The notes under the pieces: generated by a model | What the model was told of the DNA's origin: nothing | Database searches by the model: none | Seen by the model: the letters and a program-made list of their open reading frames with translations, nothing else | Assembly (NCBI GenBank): GCA_000231825.2 | Contig: JH720343.1 | Location: 481,204 to 545,203 of the forward strand | Direction: 5' to 3' | Length of the DNA: 64,000 nucleotides | Source: Tetrahymena elliotti 4EA | Lineage: Eukaryota > Ciliophora > Oligohymenophorea > Hymenostomatida > Tetrahymenidae | Part shown: positions 17,211 through 29,217 of the stretch, piece after piece | How positions within the stretch are numbered: the first letter of the stretch is position 1 | Layout of the letters: each line of letters starts with the position of its first letter | Program-made: the position numbers and the translations under genes

Positions 17211-19940
17211 ATGAAAATATTAATAGTAAATGCTTACTCAGATACACCAAGCGGATTAAAATAATTTTAAGAATTTGAAAATATGATTAAATAAGTAAAT
17301 TGTTTATTTCAGCATGCGAAAAGCTAGTCTTTTAATTTAATTGATTGGTTGATTTGCAATTTTGAATGTAAAGAAAAGCAGGGGAAAAAAATGTTTTTTT
17401 AAGTATTTCTTAAGATAAAAAGATTTAATGGATACAGAAACAGAATTTTTCGTTTGTGATAAAAGTAATATTTGTGATTTTCTATATGAAATGAGTGGAA
17501 GCTATGTTAGTAAAGAGGCAGCTAAATCTTTTGATTTTATAGATATGGTTTTTATTGAAGGTGATGCAAATTTAAGGCCTTGGTCAGAAAAAGCAGTATA
17601 AGTAATTAAATATTTAAAATTCTATATTATTTTTTAAGAGGATATATGATTAACATAGTTTTTGATGTTTTTAAAAAACTGCTTTAAGACTAACAAAATT
17701 TTATGGGCATCTTAATTTGCTATGCAAGCACTTATTTATTTGATTGCAACTGACCTAGAAAGAGTAAAAAATTAGTTGTTTACATAAAATGTTGATAAAA
17801 TTTTTAAATGAATTTATTAAATGTATGAAATAGCCTGTACGTATAGTAAATGGAGCTAATGGTGATCCAATATAAAATTTTAAATAAATTTAATAAGAAT
17901 ATCCAAATGGAAAGACAGATTACTTTTTAGATAATGTAAATTATAAGTATAAAATGAATTAAATTATGAAATCTTTTAATTGTTTTTTAATTCATTTTAA
18001 AGGTCTCAGGAGATATGTATTAATGGGATAATGAAATTAATTAATGGAAACCTGTTCATAACACTGGGTTGCATTTTAGAAAGAAAGCTTAAGAAAGCTA
18101 AGATTTGGGAAAATTAGTTATGAAAACTGAAATATACCGTGCTAACATTCACCATAAAAAGACCTACACAATATTTGAAGCTAAAAATACTGAAACAATA
18201 TGTTACATCAAAAAAGCTTTGATGAATCATTATGCACTTCTTGATCTAGAATTTGAGTTTCTTGTTCCTAGCAAAAACTAATGGGATGCTCATCCAATAG
18301 CATTTGTAAATCCACAAAAGACTTATACTGTTTTAGCAGACTCTAGGTTTACTGTTTAAATAATTGAACCAAACCCTTATACTTTAGGATGCCAATTCAA
18401 TGTGACTAAAAAATATCCCTAAACAGTTTAGGTTTTATGTAATTTTATAAGACATCAATTAGATAAAATCAGACAAGGAAAAAGGTAATATTATTATTAA
18501 AAATTTTTTAATTATATATTTATTGTATATAAACATAGATCTATTCCAATTAAGAGTATCGTAAATATGACTGAGGAGGATAATAATAGCTTAGAGTCTA
18601 TTTTAAGAGCTAAAAAGTAAGATTCCTAATCAGAAGAATAAAAAAAGAAAAAGATATATCCTTGTTTTAGACATTCTGGCTTTGCAATAAAAAAATAAGA
18701 TAAAGGAGATTTAGTTGTTTAAAATAATGCTGTGCATTGTGATAGTGTGACAAATCTTTAAGAAATTGATCATTTTAATTCTAGGTCAAGTAAATCAGGA
18801 GTAGGGACAAACAATAATATCCCATCATTAAATAATATCGTTATAGAGGATTAAAATAGTTAAGTAAATTCTTCTAAGCAACGTCCTATGACTGCTTTCT
18901 AAAATGGAGCAAGCAGGTTATAGAAAGGAAATGATTCATCAATAAAATCAATTATGAAAAATAGGATTGTAAGTGCTAAATCAACTGTTCAATCTTAATT
19001 TCTTTCTACAAGTTAGTATTAAAAATTTAAAGATTCCTCTAAAATAAGTTATGAGTAGGAGCCTAAATATAATCAAAAGGATCTTATAGATGAAAAGGAT
19101 GCCTTTATTAAAAATCAAAATGAAATAAGGATGATGCTCCATCCAAAGATATAAAAAGAAGGACTCCCTCAAAATGAAAATATTTGGGTATAACGTTTTG
19201 TTTTGTATTAATTTTTTAGTTAATTATTTAATAAATCAAAAAGGTGCCTGGTTCAAATTTTTAAAAAGATCTAAGTAAGAGTAATTAAATAAGTGGAATC
19301 AGAGCTTTAGAACATCAAACAATTATTAAAGTACCTTCTGTTGGCCCTATGAAGAAGCTCTAGCTAAGAACTCAATCAGCTGCATCTTTAAAATAGTAGC
19401 CACTATATACTACTTCAGACAAAAGCAAGAATCCTTTTGTTAAATAAGAAAATATTGTTATGCCTAGTAAGGCTAATATACAGTCAAGTTATTTTGGTAC
19501 TAAGTCTTAGTTGAGCATTGCTGAGACTGATAAAAAGAAGGCAACATTTAATAATTTAGATGTTGGTTTTGATGAATGCAGAAAGAAAGTAATATATTTA
19601 TGGTTTGATAAAATATAATATAATAATTGTAACTATTTAAAATTAGCCAATCGTAAGAACTAGTGGACCTTATCTTACTGTTTAAGAACAAGAATAAATT
19701 AGAGATTTAGTAAATAATTTTAAATTTTCAGATTTTAAAAATATTTACAATTAAAAATTACTAATAAAGGAAGCAAAAAAACTTAATTTAGGAGATAGAA
19801 TTTTTCATACAGGATCAGTTAAAAATTATAAAATGCTAAAAAATATACTCTATGATAGTGAATATCTGCCACCATCTAAACATTAATTTAGAGATTTTAA
19901 TCCTGAAAAATGGGTATCTAAAAATGCATTTTTGCTTTGA
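17211..19940 (+). CDS. glutamine amidotransferase-like protein, Cys lost, long variable tail
   Basis: This multi-exon gene starts at 17211 (MKILIVNAYSDTP) and stops at 19938-19940. The N-terminal part resembles a class I glutamine amidotransferase fold: MKILIVNA as the first strand, then DFIDMVFIEGDANLRPWS, then KILWASSFAMQALIYL, which lines up with the nucleophile elbow GxCxGMQ. Here Ser-Phe replaces the catalytic Cys region, so catalysis is unlikely. A middle part (RPVRIVNG, HFRKKAQ, FLVPSKNQWDAHP, FIRHQLDKIR) follows, then a Ser/Gln/Lys-rich tail and a short structured end (NPEKWVSKNAF). Confident introns include 18486-18540 and 19610-19668 (approximate edges); the first intron, somewhere within 17293-17425, is ambiguous. 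Function unknown. Confidence 0.7.
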
Positions 19941-20022
19941 TTCTAAATATCATAATAAATATATTCAAATTATATTAACTTTATATTTTAAGTAATACAA
20001 AAAACTAAAATAAATATTATTT

Positions 20023-21702
20023 TCATAAATTTTCATCACTTTAATTAAGTTAATCAAGTATTAATTCTAAAAGCTAAGTTGTGTTTGTAGTTATTTAGGA
20101 GTCTAGAATATTTTCTATTATTTGCACTCCTTGCTCCTATTCTAAACAAATTTATGTATTTTGTCTTATTTTTTTACAAATATCTTGGTTTTCATCAAAT
20201 TTTTCTTCTAAGTTTAGTAGATCAATAATTACCTTGAAAACTTCATCTCTTGTTTCATAGTAAAGTACTTCGGTTTTAAGTGATTCAATCAAAATAATTA
20301 AAGTACCATAGGTAAGTAAATATATAATTTAATCTATTATTTATGAATACTAAAATAAATTACAGAGAAGGCTTATAAACTCATTAACTATCTCTGCATT
20401 CTTCCACTCACAACATTATTAAATTAAATTCCTAAGAATTTTTGAGCTTTTATTCTCTACATTCAAAATGTTTCTCAAAAAATAGCTAGTTTCACTTGAA
20501 TTTTACAAGATCGAATTCATTATTTTTAGACTTAAAACAAGAATTTCTGTATTTTTAAATTGAGCATAATTATAAGGTTTTAAACAAGAAAGCCAAATAA
20601 TTTATTTTAAACGTAAACATTCTGCGACTTAGTCATCCTCTTAATTGAGGATATCACTAACCAATAAAAAAATTTCGAATATAATTTATATTGTTTCTTC
20701 ATCTTTGGTGCAAATTTCATTTAAATTGATGTCCTTTGCATCTAACAATTCTGATAAAATTTCAAAAATCTTGTTATTTTATTCTATAAAATCTATAAAT
20801 TCTTGTTAAGTAGCTCTATCTAAAGTATAAGATAGAGACTAAATAGTTCTATTACAAGCCTATGGACATTCTTTTACTAAAGGAATAATAATATAAATAA
20901 TATATTACACATCATTAATTTCTTCAAAAGAGTAAAATTGATTTTGTCTCGTTAAATTGTAAATAAAATGAGTTATTTCATCTATCAGATCTTTATTTTC
21001 TTTATTTTTTTGTATTAAACCTACTACCTTATCTAAAACTAATTTTGATTAAATCAAACATTTGCAAACTATCTCACCTTCTAAGTAAACTAAATTATTT
21101 AAGAATTATATTAAATACTCTAAAATTTAATCATTTTCAGTGTACTTTAAAGCTATTTTCTCTATCAGATTTAAGACAGAATATTCATTATCAACTTCCA
21201 TTTCACTTGATTGAGCTGAGCAAAAATTATGTATTACTTAATTGTATAGGAGATCATTTTTATTAATATAGTAAGCTAAGTTTATAAAAATAAGCATAAT
21301 ATCCAAAACTACTTAATCAGAACCAATATATTAGCCCATAAATTAAGTAGAAATTTCTTTGTTTAAAATATTTTTAAGAGTTTTTACAAGGAAACCAAGT
21401 AAATTGTAAGTGTTAAATAGCTCTATAACAATCTATGAATTATTGTCATTCATATATTGCTTGATAAAAATGATTAGATTATACAAAAACAAAAAGTCAT
21501 TTAACTTATTTTTTAACACTTCATCATTCTTTAAAATCTATAATATATCATCACCTAAAATACTTTGTGATTTTTATTGAAATAAATCTTCCTTTTTTCT
21601 TCTTTCTGAGAGAATCTACTTTAACTTCTTTTTTCTAATCATTTGCTAAAAGATCCCTTTCTTCAAATGAATAACTAATTAAAGGTCTTCTGACTCTTCC
21701 AT
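20023..21702 (-). CDS. armadillo-repeat protein, importin-alpha-like
   Basis: This is a single-exon reading frame of 559 residues from the ATG at 21702 to TGA at 20023-20025. A basic N-terminal stretch, KKKLKQILSERRKKEDLFQQ (about residues 24-43), resembles the importin-beta-binding domain of importin alpha. It is followed by repeated Leu/Ile-rich helices with Asn at regular places (for example LIQFLNNLVYLEGE, FIYNLTRQNQ, FISLLCNLFQ), typical of armadillo/HEAT repeats. Importin alphas carry nuclear localisation signal cargo into nuclei, and ciliates have several that serve the two nuclear types. The sequence is divergent and lacks the regular Trp-Asn pairs of canonical cargo sites. A specialised importin alpha is favoured over a generic ARM protein, but not proven. 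Its 3' end is 82 bp from the convergent plus-strand gene. Confidence 0.65.
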
Positions 21703-22010
21703 AAATTTTATCTTAATTTGATCTTGAAAAATTAATAATATTTTATTCTATGAACTAAAAATTACATGATTTTAATTAAGATTTTTTACTCAAAATTCAA
21801 CATCAATAAACAAATCAAAAAATAAGCCCAAAAAATGATTTAAAAAATGAATAAATAAGTAAAGAATGAACTAACTAAAAGAGTATATATTTATACTAAT
21901 CTTCAAAAAGTTAGTAGAAGTAATTGCTATAGAATATAAAATAAATCTTAACAAAAACAATTAAATTATTAATACTGAAGATAGATAGATAGATATTTTT
22001 AAAATATCTT
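21703..22010. other. intergenic spacer, no feature seen
   Basis: 308 bp of A/T sequence upstream of the importin-alpha-like gene and downstream of the next minus-strand gene. Confidence 0.55.
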
Positions 22011-24621
22011 TCATTTGAGGTGATGTCTTATGTAAAGAGAATCTTATGGTTTAACTCCTTAATTAGAATAGTTTTAAATAGATTTTTTAAACATGTCTTA
22101 TTTAACTACTGAATTTCTTTAAATTTAACTATCACCTTAATAATTAGTATTTAAATTTTATTGATTATTCTTGAAATCGTCATTATTGTTATTATTATCA
22201 TTCAAAAATATATTGCTGGTAAAATAGGGATCAGGTTGTTTTTACATATTATCCAATCCACCATTAACTGTATTTTATGTTTAATTGTTATTGCACAAGA
22301 AAATGTTGCTTGTAAAAAAGCTTTATTATTCGTTCTTTTCCTAAAATAAATTATTTGGTTTGGATTTATTTGAATCTTGCATAAATATGTCTGTATTTGT
22401 TATTTCTTTTTATTTATATTGATTTATAAAAGGTTGGTTTTAATTTTAAGAAATCTATTTATTTGAGTATGATATGTTTTTATCTGAATAATCTAAAAGA
22501 TTGTTTGTAACTTTCTTAATACTTTACATTGCTTAGAGTTCACTTAGTTCATTATTTCTGGATATAGGAATAGTCTTTTGAATCTTTTTGCCTTATATTG
22601 CACCTTCTTACAAATTTTATTAATATTATGATGAAAAATAATTTAATTCATCATTATTTTAGTTATTATTTTCTAATTTTTCAAGGTCTTTTTTAGTAGC
22701 TTCAAGTATTTCTTTTAATTAATCAATATTTCTTGACAAAAAATCATCTCCTCCTTATTCTTACTCTTATGCTTATTACTGAATGCTATAGGGTTACTAG
22801 CTTTTTACTGTTTATTTAGGAATAAAATCAGATTCTTTCTAAGTTTCTTTAAAGTAGTTATTAGTATATGGTTATGGAGCTATTCTGTTAGCATAAAATT
22901 AGTCAGAGTCATCTTCAGTTTACTATTTTAATTTTGAATACAAGTCATTTGAAGTATCATACTAGAATTTTACTGTTGCTTATTAGCTATTTAATTCTTA
23001 TTTTTTCTTTTAAGCAATATTATCATATTGCTAAACAAAATTAGATCTCTATTGCTTTTGGTATTAATCAGCTGACAAACTATCCTCGTAGCTTCTTTAG
23101 AAATCTGACTTCAAAGTATCATCATTTATGGTTTTGGTTTTTTTATTAGTATATTCATATGAGAATTAATTATTCTTTTAGTTATCTTATTGTTAATTAC
23201 TGTTGTTGTTAAAAAACATATTAGGATCAATTAAATCTATATTGCATTTAAAATCATTCACAACAAGGTCATTTTCATGTGAAAATTTCCTACCCTAACT
23301 ATCTTACTAATAACCTGTCCTATCTTATGATTAGCTTCTACTTTTATTACAATTTTTAGGTAAGGATTATTCAAATCTATTTCTAAATCCATTTATTTGT
23401 GACTCATCCTCACCATCAGTGAGATTAAAAGATAGAGCATCATTATCAATATTTTTTGAACCTCTTGAAGTATTAACTTATTTTGTTGTATTTTAAGAAT
23501 CCTTAATCTTGTCAAAGTTTTTAATATCAAATTTATTTTAATTTTTATTCATATAATGGTAATTATTTTCAAACTCAAAATCATCTTTTTCGATGTCTTG
23601 CTCATAAAAATGTTTCTATTTGTTGTCAAAAGCATTTGGCATATTATTTTCTGAAATTTCTTTTATTTCATTAAACAGCTTTTTTTCAACAACTGTAGAT
23701 GGTGCTGCGTTATTCTGCTTTGAAGGAGATTTCCTTTCACACAGAATTTTATCTTCCATAAATTTAATGGTTTCTTCAATTTTATCAAGAGAATGGAAAT
23801 AGTTAGCCATATCTTTTTAATTTTCCTTGGATGAAGAAGAAGAAAAGAAATCATTTTGAATTGTTTCCTTTTTATCACTTAATTTATTTTCATTTAATGT
23901 ATTTTATCTCATATTTTAGCTACTCATAGATCTTGCAGATTTTCTTAAGCTTCCTTGACCTTTGTTTACAGAGTGCAAAGTCTCAAAATTATTGTTTAAA
24001 TAATCTTAATTTTTATTTAATTTATCCATAACTCTCAGCAATCTATTTGGATCTTCATCATTTTGATATTACTCCATTTTGCTTATAAATTTTCTTGTTT
24101 ATTCTAAATTTTGTTTAACTTATTCAACAACTATTTTGCTATCTTTTTAGGGCTTTTCTATGAAGTTTATCATTTAGCTTAAGTTTTTTCTTTTTATTTC
24201 ATCTTCTCTAGTGCTTAAATTTTTACTTTGCCTAGCAGTATCATAAATTCTTTTTGTTTCTTCATCTAGCACTCCCTTCCTTAATTTCTCTTATCTCTCT
24301 AACCACTCCTCCTTAGCTTCAAGCCTATGCTTACTCATCAAACTAATCTTCCTTTAAACCTATTTCAATAATGATCAATAAGAATTCAATATAGCTACTG
24401 ATTTTTTTCTGAAATTAAAAAAAATGTTTAATTATTCTAAGTTTAAAATTTACTAACTCTGAAGCAGATAGTTTATAATTAGATTCATCTTTGACAGAAT
24501 CATTCCACTCAGGTTTAGGCTTAACTACTTTCTAGCTTACTGTTCCTTAATTTTTTTAAGAGCCCTTTGGTAAATTTGGTTTGCTTGTCTTTGTTATATT
24601 AGCCTTGTAGTTTTTATACAT
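22011..24621 (-). CDS. Asn/Gln-rich protein with a SPICE1-like N-terminus
   Basis: Two exons (24454-24621 and 22011-24359) with a 94-bp intron give 838 residues. The first about 110 residues are ordered: KPEWNDSVKD, then LSASELVQRK, then SKHRLEAKEEWLERQEKL. This spacing resembles the N-terminal block of SPICE1, a metazoan spindle and centriole protein, as I recall it. The remainder is low complexity and rich in Asn, Gln, Ser and Asp, with scattered acidic and helical segments. Two C-terminal stretches resemble each other (SFFTSNIFLCNNN and DPYFTSNIFLNDNN), a short internal repeat. No enzyme domain is present. A centriole or basal-body role is inferred only from the N-terminal resemblance. Confidence 0.7.
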
Positions 24622-25008
24622 CTTTCAGTGGAAATTTTTGAAATTATTAAAGTGAATTATATAAATATATTTTTTAATCTTGTCTTTATACTGGAATAAT
24701 GTTAATTAATTAGTGAATGAACAAAGTAATAATTCTGCAAATTTTGAATAGATTTAAAATTTTTGTATCTTAAAATCAAAATAGTTAATTGAAATTGATA
24801 TTTAATTAATTAGTGGATTAAAACAATCATATATATTTTATCCATATAACAATTAAATTTGAAATTAGTTAATAATAATTTAAAAATTGAAAGAGTTTGT
24901 TAGCTCTTTTTAATTTATTTATTGATTTATTTTAATTATACGGCAGTTTGTTATTATCATCATCATCATCATTATCTTTTTTTGTCTCAGAATAAACAAA
25001 TTTTGTAT
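24622..25008. other. intergenic spacer with a short trinucleotide run
   Basis: This is A/T-rich sequence. A CATCATCATCATCAT microsatellite lies at 24957-24971, in the 3' flank of the EF-hand gene. Nothing else is visible. Confidence 0.5.
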
Positions 25009-25536
25009 TCATCTATCCCAATAAAATTTACCAGTCATTATATTATAAATATCTATGTCAGTAACTTTTCCATCTTGATCTGCATCAGCACGATTAAACA
25101 TATCTTGAAGTTCTTCCTCAGTCATTACTTCTCCAAGATCTTCTGCAATTCTTTTTAGGTCTTCAATAGAGATGTATCCTTTACCATCTCTGTTTGATTC
25201 ATTTGATTAAAACATTTTAAAAACTTTATCTGTTTCCTTTTTAGAATTCTTATCAGCTACTTTAGAGGTAGCAATCTATAAGAATTCATCAAAACCAATA
25301 CTTCCACTATAGTCATTATCTATTTCTTATAATATTTTGTAGATGAAATTGCTATTACTCTTCCATCCTAATTCTTCAAAAGCCTATTTTAATTCAGATG
25401 GATCAATAGTTCCATCATGACTTTGATCAAATATATCAAAAGCCTGCTTAATTTCTATCAATTCCTCTCTAGGGATTCTTGTTTTTCTTTCATATTCTTC
25501 AAGGCTAAAGATATTTTGATTATTTTTTGATCCCAT
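25009..25536 (-). CDS. centrin-like EF-hand protein
   Basis: A single exon encodes 175 residues, from the ATG at 25536 to TGA at 25009-25011. The start MGSKNNQN is compatible with N-myristoylation. Helix-loop-helix units follow in centrin/calmodulin spacing. Loop 1 (DQSHDGTIDPSE) is canonical and loop 2 (DNDYSGSIGFDE) is near-canonical. Loop 3 (NRDGKGYISIED) is degenerate and sits in a slightly expanded linker. Loop 4 (DADQDGKVTDID) has Asp in place of the usual last Glu. The helix EEELQDMFNRADAD is very centrin-like. Centrins build contractile fibres and basal bodies. An alternative is a calcineurin-B-like or other calmodulin-family sensor. Confidence 0.85.
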
Positions 25537-25989
25537 TTGCTTTACTTTTATAATGTTTAATTTTGGTTAAATAAATAAATTAATTAGTTTTGTAGAAATT
25601 AATTTTTTACTTATTGTTTTTATCCATTTAAATTAAATTCGAATTTTTTTGATATTTTGATAAACGACTTAAATACTTACCTTCTTTGTTAAAATACTAA
25701 AAACTTTTAGAAAATGATATATTCTATTTAATAAAAGAAGCAAATATCAAATATAACTAAAAAAAGGTGTAATATTTAGAAGTATTTACATATTTTTAAT
25801 GTAAATTTAGAATTTCTCTCATAAAAAATAAAAATATAGAAATGATTGTGAATAAATTTATTCCAATTATCTTTTAAAAAATTAATTTATTTTTTATATT
25901 TAATTTTAAAAAACTGTGTAAATAAAGAGATGGCATTTATTAAATTGTTAAAAAAAGTTTAATTTTATGAAGATACAGTTAAAATAGAA

Positions 25990-26190
25990 ATTGAAAAAAT
26001 AATAGAAATATTTTTAAAATTTTTAATAATTCAGAAAAAAAAAAATACATATTAACTGAATAAAATTAAAATAGAAATGAGAGTGTCAATTAAATTTTTA
26101 TTTTTGTTAGTTAATTTTATTTAGTTAATATGTATTTTTGTTTTTATAAATTTTCATAATTTTAAAAATATTTCTATTATTTTTTCAATA
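25990..26190. repeat. imperfect inverted repeat (foldback)
   Basis: The left arm (25990-26072) and right arm (about 26109-26190) are reverse complements. The outer 31 bp, starting ATTGAAAAAATAATAG, match perfectly. A second block containing AATACATATTAACT matches with one mismatch over about 28 bp. The loop is about 36 bp. It could be a miniature inverted-repeat element relic or a source of hairpin RNA. Confidence 0.8.
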
Positions 26191-27395
26191 AAATCTAAAA
26201 AAGACTAGTAAAATTCGCATTTATATAAAATGTTTTGGTATTCTAAATAAAATTAAACATTTTAATGATAGGATTATTAAAATAATATAAACTCATTTGT
26301 TTAAAACAGAAAGTGTTGTATATGAATTTTAGGATTCAATCATTTGGGGATTAAAGTTACAGAGATATTTTTTATATAGTAAATATTTATTTTTTTATAC
26401 AAAAGTTACTATTATATAAATTTTATTAATCTTTTACCAAAATTTCTTATTTTGTTAGATAAATTTAAATTTTTGAGTATTTCTATTATTATTCTATATA
26501 AAATATGGATCAAAATAATCTGACTTCTTTATGAAAAAAGAGTAATGTAATTTAAAAGATATAATTGTAATATTATTTAATTTTGAGTGGTAGTAGATAG
26601 CTAATCATTTACTCAAATAACTTATCAATGAATTTTGCAATTTAAATTTTACAACTTACATTAATTAATCATGTAAGTACTAATTAATAATAAAGCTTTT
26701 TTTCTATCTATGCCAAAATTTAAAACATAATAATGTAAACATAAATTGATAGAAAAGTTAATAAAGGTGTATATATATTCAGTTATTCCATTTTAATTTA
26801 AATATAAAAAACAAATCAAATTTAATCAAATCCTTAAAATCTTTAAAAATATTTATGAGAAAACGAATGTAAAGTTGTTTTAAACTCAAAAATTAAAAAG
26901 AAAAAAATTCATTTTAAATGACAAAAACTGTTTTTGTATTTCAAATCTTTTAGTTTACAAAATCTTATTTGTGAAAAAACAAAAAAAAAATAAAGAACTG
27001 AATCAAATCAAAAATTTACATAGAAAATGTATTTTTACAAAATATTAAAATGGTATTTAGAAATAGATAAATTTCATAGAATCATTAACTGAAAATATAA
27101 ACTAAATTAATTATAAAACCTTATATCATAGCCAGTATTTGATTTAAAAAAGAAAGTTTTTAATCATTTTAGTATTTCCAAAAATGACTAGTTTAGATAG
27201 TTACAACATTAAATATTTTAAATTCTAAAAGAAATAATTTAATATAAATTGTACCTTAATTTCAAGGTAAAAATTTAATTTTTTTTAAATAGTTTTGATT
27301 ATAGTTTTGAACTCATTAAATGAAAAATTTAGGACAGATATTGAAACTCATAGAAAAAAATTAACTTCTATTAGTAAGCATCAAAAATTAATAAT

Positions 27396-27872
27396 ATGAA
27401 TTCATTAAGTATTAAAGATTTACCACTATTCTATAAAAAGTTAATATTTTGGATAGTTGCTGTGAGGTACTTCAGATAGAGGTATTTTTCTAATTATTTA
27501 CATATTTTTTTAATTATTTTTCTTTTGTAATCTGATTTTCTTAATATTAGGACACTGCATCAAGAGAAAGTATCTACGTATGTTTGTAAGGAAATAAAAG
27601 TTTTTCTTCATTCTGTTTTGATTGAAGGGATTTTTTAAAAATAATATTTCTTTATTAGAACTTCTTCATTAGGCATTAGGTTGAGTGACTTTTTTTATTT
27701 CTTAGTTCAGTAAAATCTGGGAAGTATATTTAAGAAATAGTATAGAGATTACATACTTTTTAGAGAATTTGATAGATATCAATAGCATAGAACTTATTAA
27801 TAAAAATTCAAAATATACTATTTTTTCATCACAAAAATTAAGGAGGAAAAATTTTAAATTATAAAAAGTTGA
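27396..27872 (+). CDS. doubtful open frame, 158 residues
   Basis: A TGA-free frame runs from an ATG at 27396 to TGA at 27870-27872. The translation is rich in Phe, Ile and Tyr with two hydrophobic N-terminal stretches, but has no recognisable motif. In DNA with so few TGA triplets a frame of this length is expected now and then by chance, so this may be noise. A spliced version starting at the same ATG is also possible. Confidence 0.18.
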
Positions 27873-28692
27873 TTAAAGGAATTCCCTTGTAAAGTTTTAT
27901 GATTTTTCTTGACTAGCATCTTGGATTTTTTTTTTGTGAAATAACTGAAAAAATTTAAAATAAAAAAATACTTTTTAAGTTCTTATTTTTAATGAATTCT
28001 GTATCTCGAAACTGACTCAATTTTCAGGAAGTAATCCGCTGGCTACTTTTTTTAGCTTTTGTAATTTTGTTTAAAAAAAATAGTTTAAATTCAAAAAGCA
28101 GGCTGTTCATGTATTTTATCATGTTTATTGATAGAACGTAAGCTGAGAAGTGTTTTTGAAAATATCCTAACGCATTACATTAGAAGAGATCATTTTTTCA
28201 CTTATAATGAAAAATTTATTTGTTGCTCATGTAATTAAGTGTGTGAAAAATTTATGTTTCTCATGTAACCCAAAATTAATTGCTTCTGATTTTTAGATTT
28301 AGTAACTCTCTTAAAATCCTAACAACTTTCCGATATTATTTCAAATTTTTTTTGATTAGGTTAGTATTGAATAAGGTGTATTTTTAGCGAATTAGAGGTT
28401 ATTTTAATATAAAAAATCAGTTAAATTAAATTTTAGTAGATTGTATTGATTATTCTTTATCTTTTAGCTTTTTTAAATGTGAAACTCCTCATTATATTTT
28501 ATTTCTTGTATTCAAGCATATTTATTTTGTAATTTTCCTAAAAAAGGATACATAGCAAATGCAGAGAAGTCTTACAGAAATTTGATAAAAAATGAATACT
28601 TTTGTTGATAAAAAGGGGAATGTAAGATAGACATTTTTTAAATGTAATATTACATAATTCAATAAAAATTTTCATGAGAATTGAAAAACTGA

Positions 28693-29071
28693 ATGATGAT
28701 GGATGATGAATAAGCTCGATTAATTTACAATTTGGAAGTAAAACACAAAAAAAACAAGTGGATTTTTTTCAAAAAAGCCTTACTTGCTTTATCAAGAAAA
28801 TTAGTGTATTTTTGAGAGGCTAGCAGATTTATTTAAGAAAATTGAGAAATTAGCTAATTCAATGGATGCATCTTAGAGCTTGGTAATTAGAAATAGCCAG
28901 TTGAATCATTAATTAGAAGAAGAAATAGAAGATAAAAAGAAAAAGAGGTATCTGAAAAATTATATTGGGGTTTAGAGTTTTTCTAAGTATCAAATAATAA
29001 ATTTAGAAAGAAAGGAACTGAACAGTGAACAAAAAGGCCTTGAATAAAAAATTAATTTGCTATAGATTTGA
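28693..29071 (+). CDS. small coiled-coil protein
   Basis: Two exons, 28693-28737 and 28778-29071, with a short 40-bp GT-AG intron give 112 residues. The start MMMDDEQ offers three possible ATGs. The body is helical and charged (ERLADLFKKIEKLANSMD, QLEEEIEDKKKKR), as in small coiled-coil subunits of larger complexes. The last part, SFSKYQIINLERKELNSEQK, is also helical. No membrane segment or signal peptide is present. The gene ends 146 bp upstream of the CDPK gene on the same strand. Function unknown. Confidence 0.6.
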
Positions 29072-29217
29072 TTTTGTAAAATCTATCTGACCAATAAACA
29101 TGTTAAGTTATTAATTTACTTAAACACATAAAACATTAAAAAATTAAATTTTCACAATTCTCATAAAAATTTAAACAAAAATCAGACCAAAAAATACTTT
29201 TTAATTTATTAAACAAA

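Larger units (their letters stand above)
25537..28692. other. 3.2-kb gene-poor region
   Basis: This contains a long imperfect inverted repeat (25990-26190) and a doubtful 158-codon open frame at 27396. From about 27300 the sequence is a little richer in G than the first half, but no family resemblance emerges. Confidence 0.45.

Noticed and set aside
24957..24971. CATCATCATCATCAT run as a functional repeat
   Set aside because: A short microsatellite in a spacer; common in such DNA.
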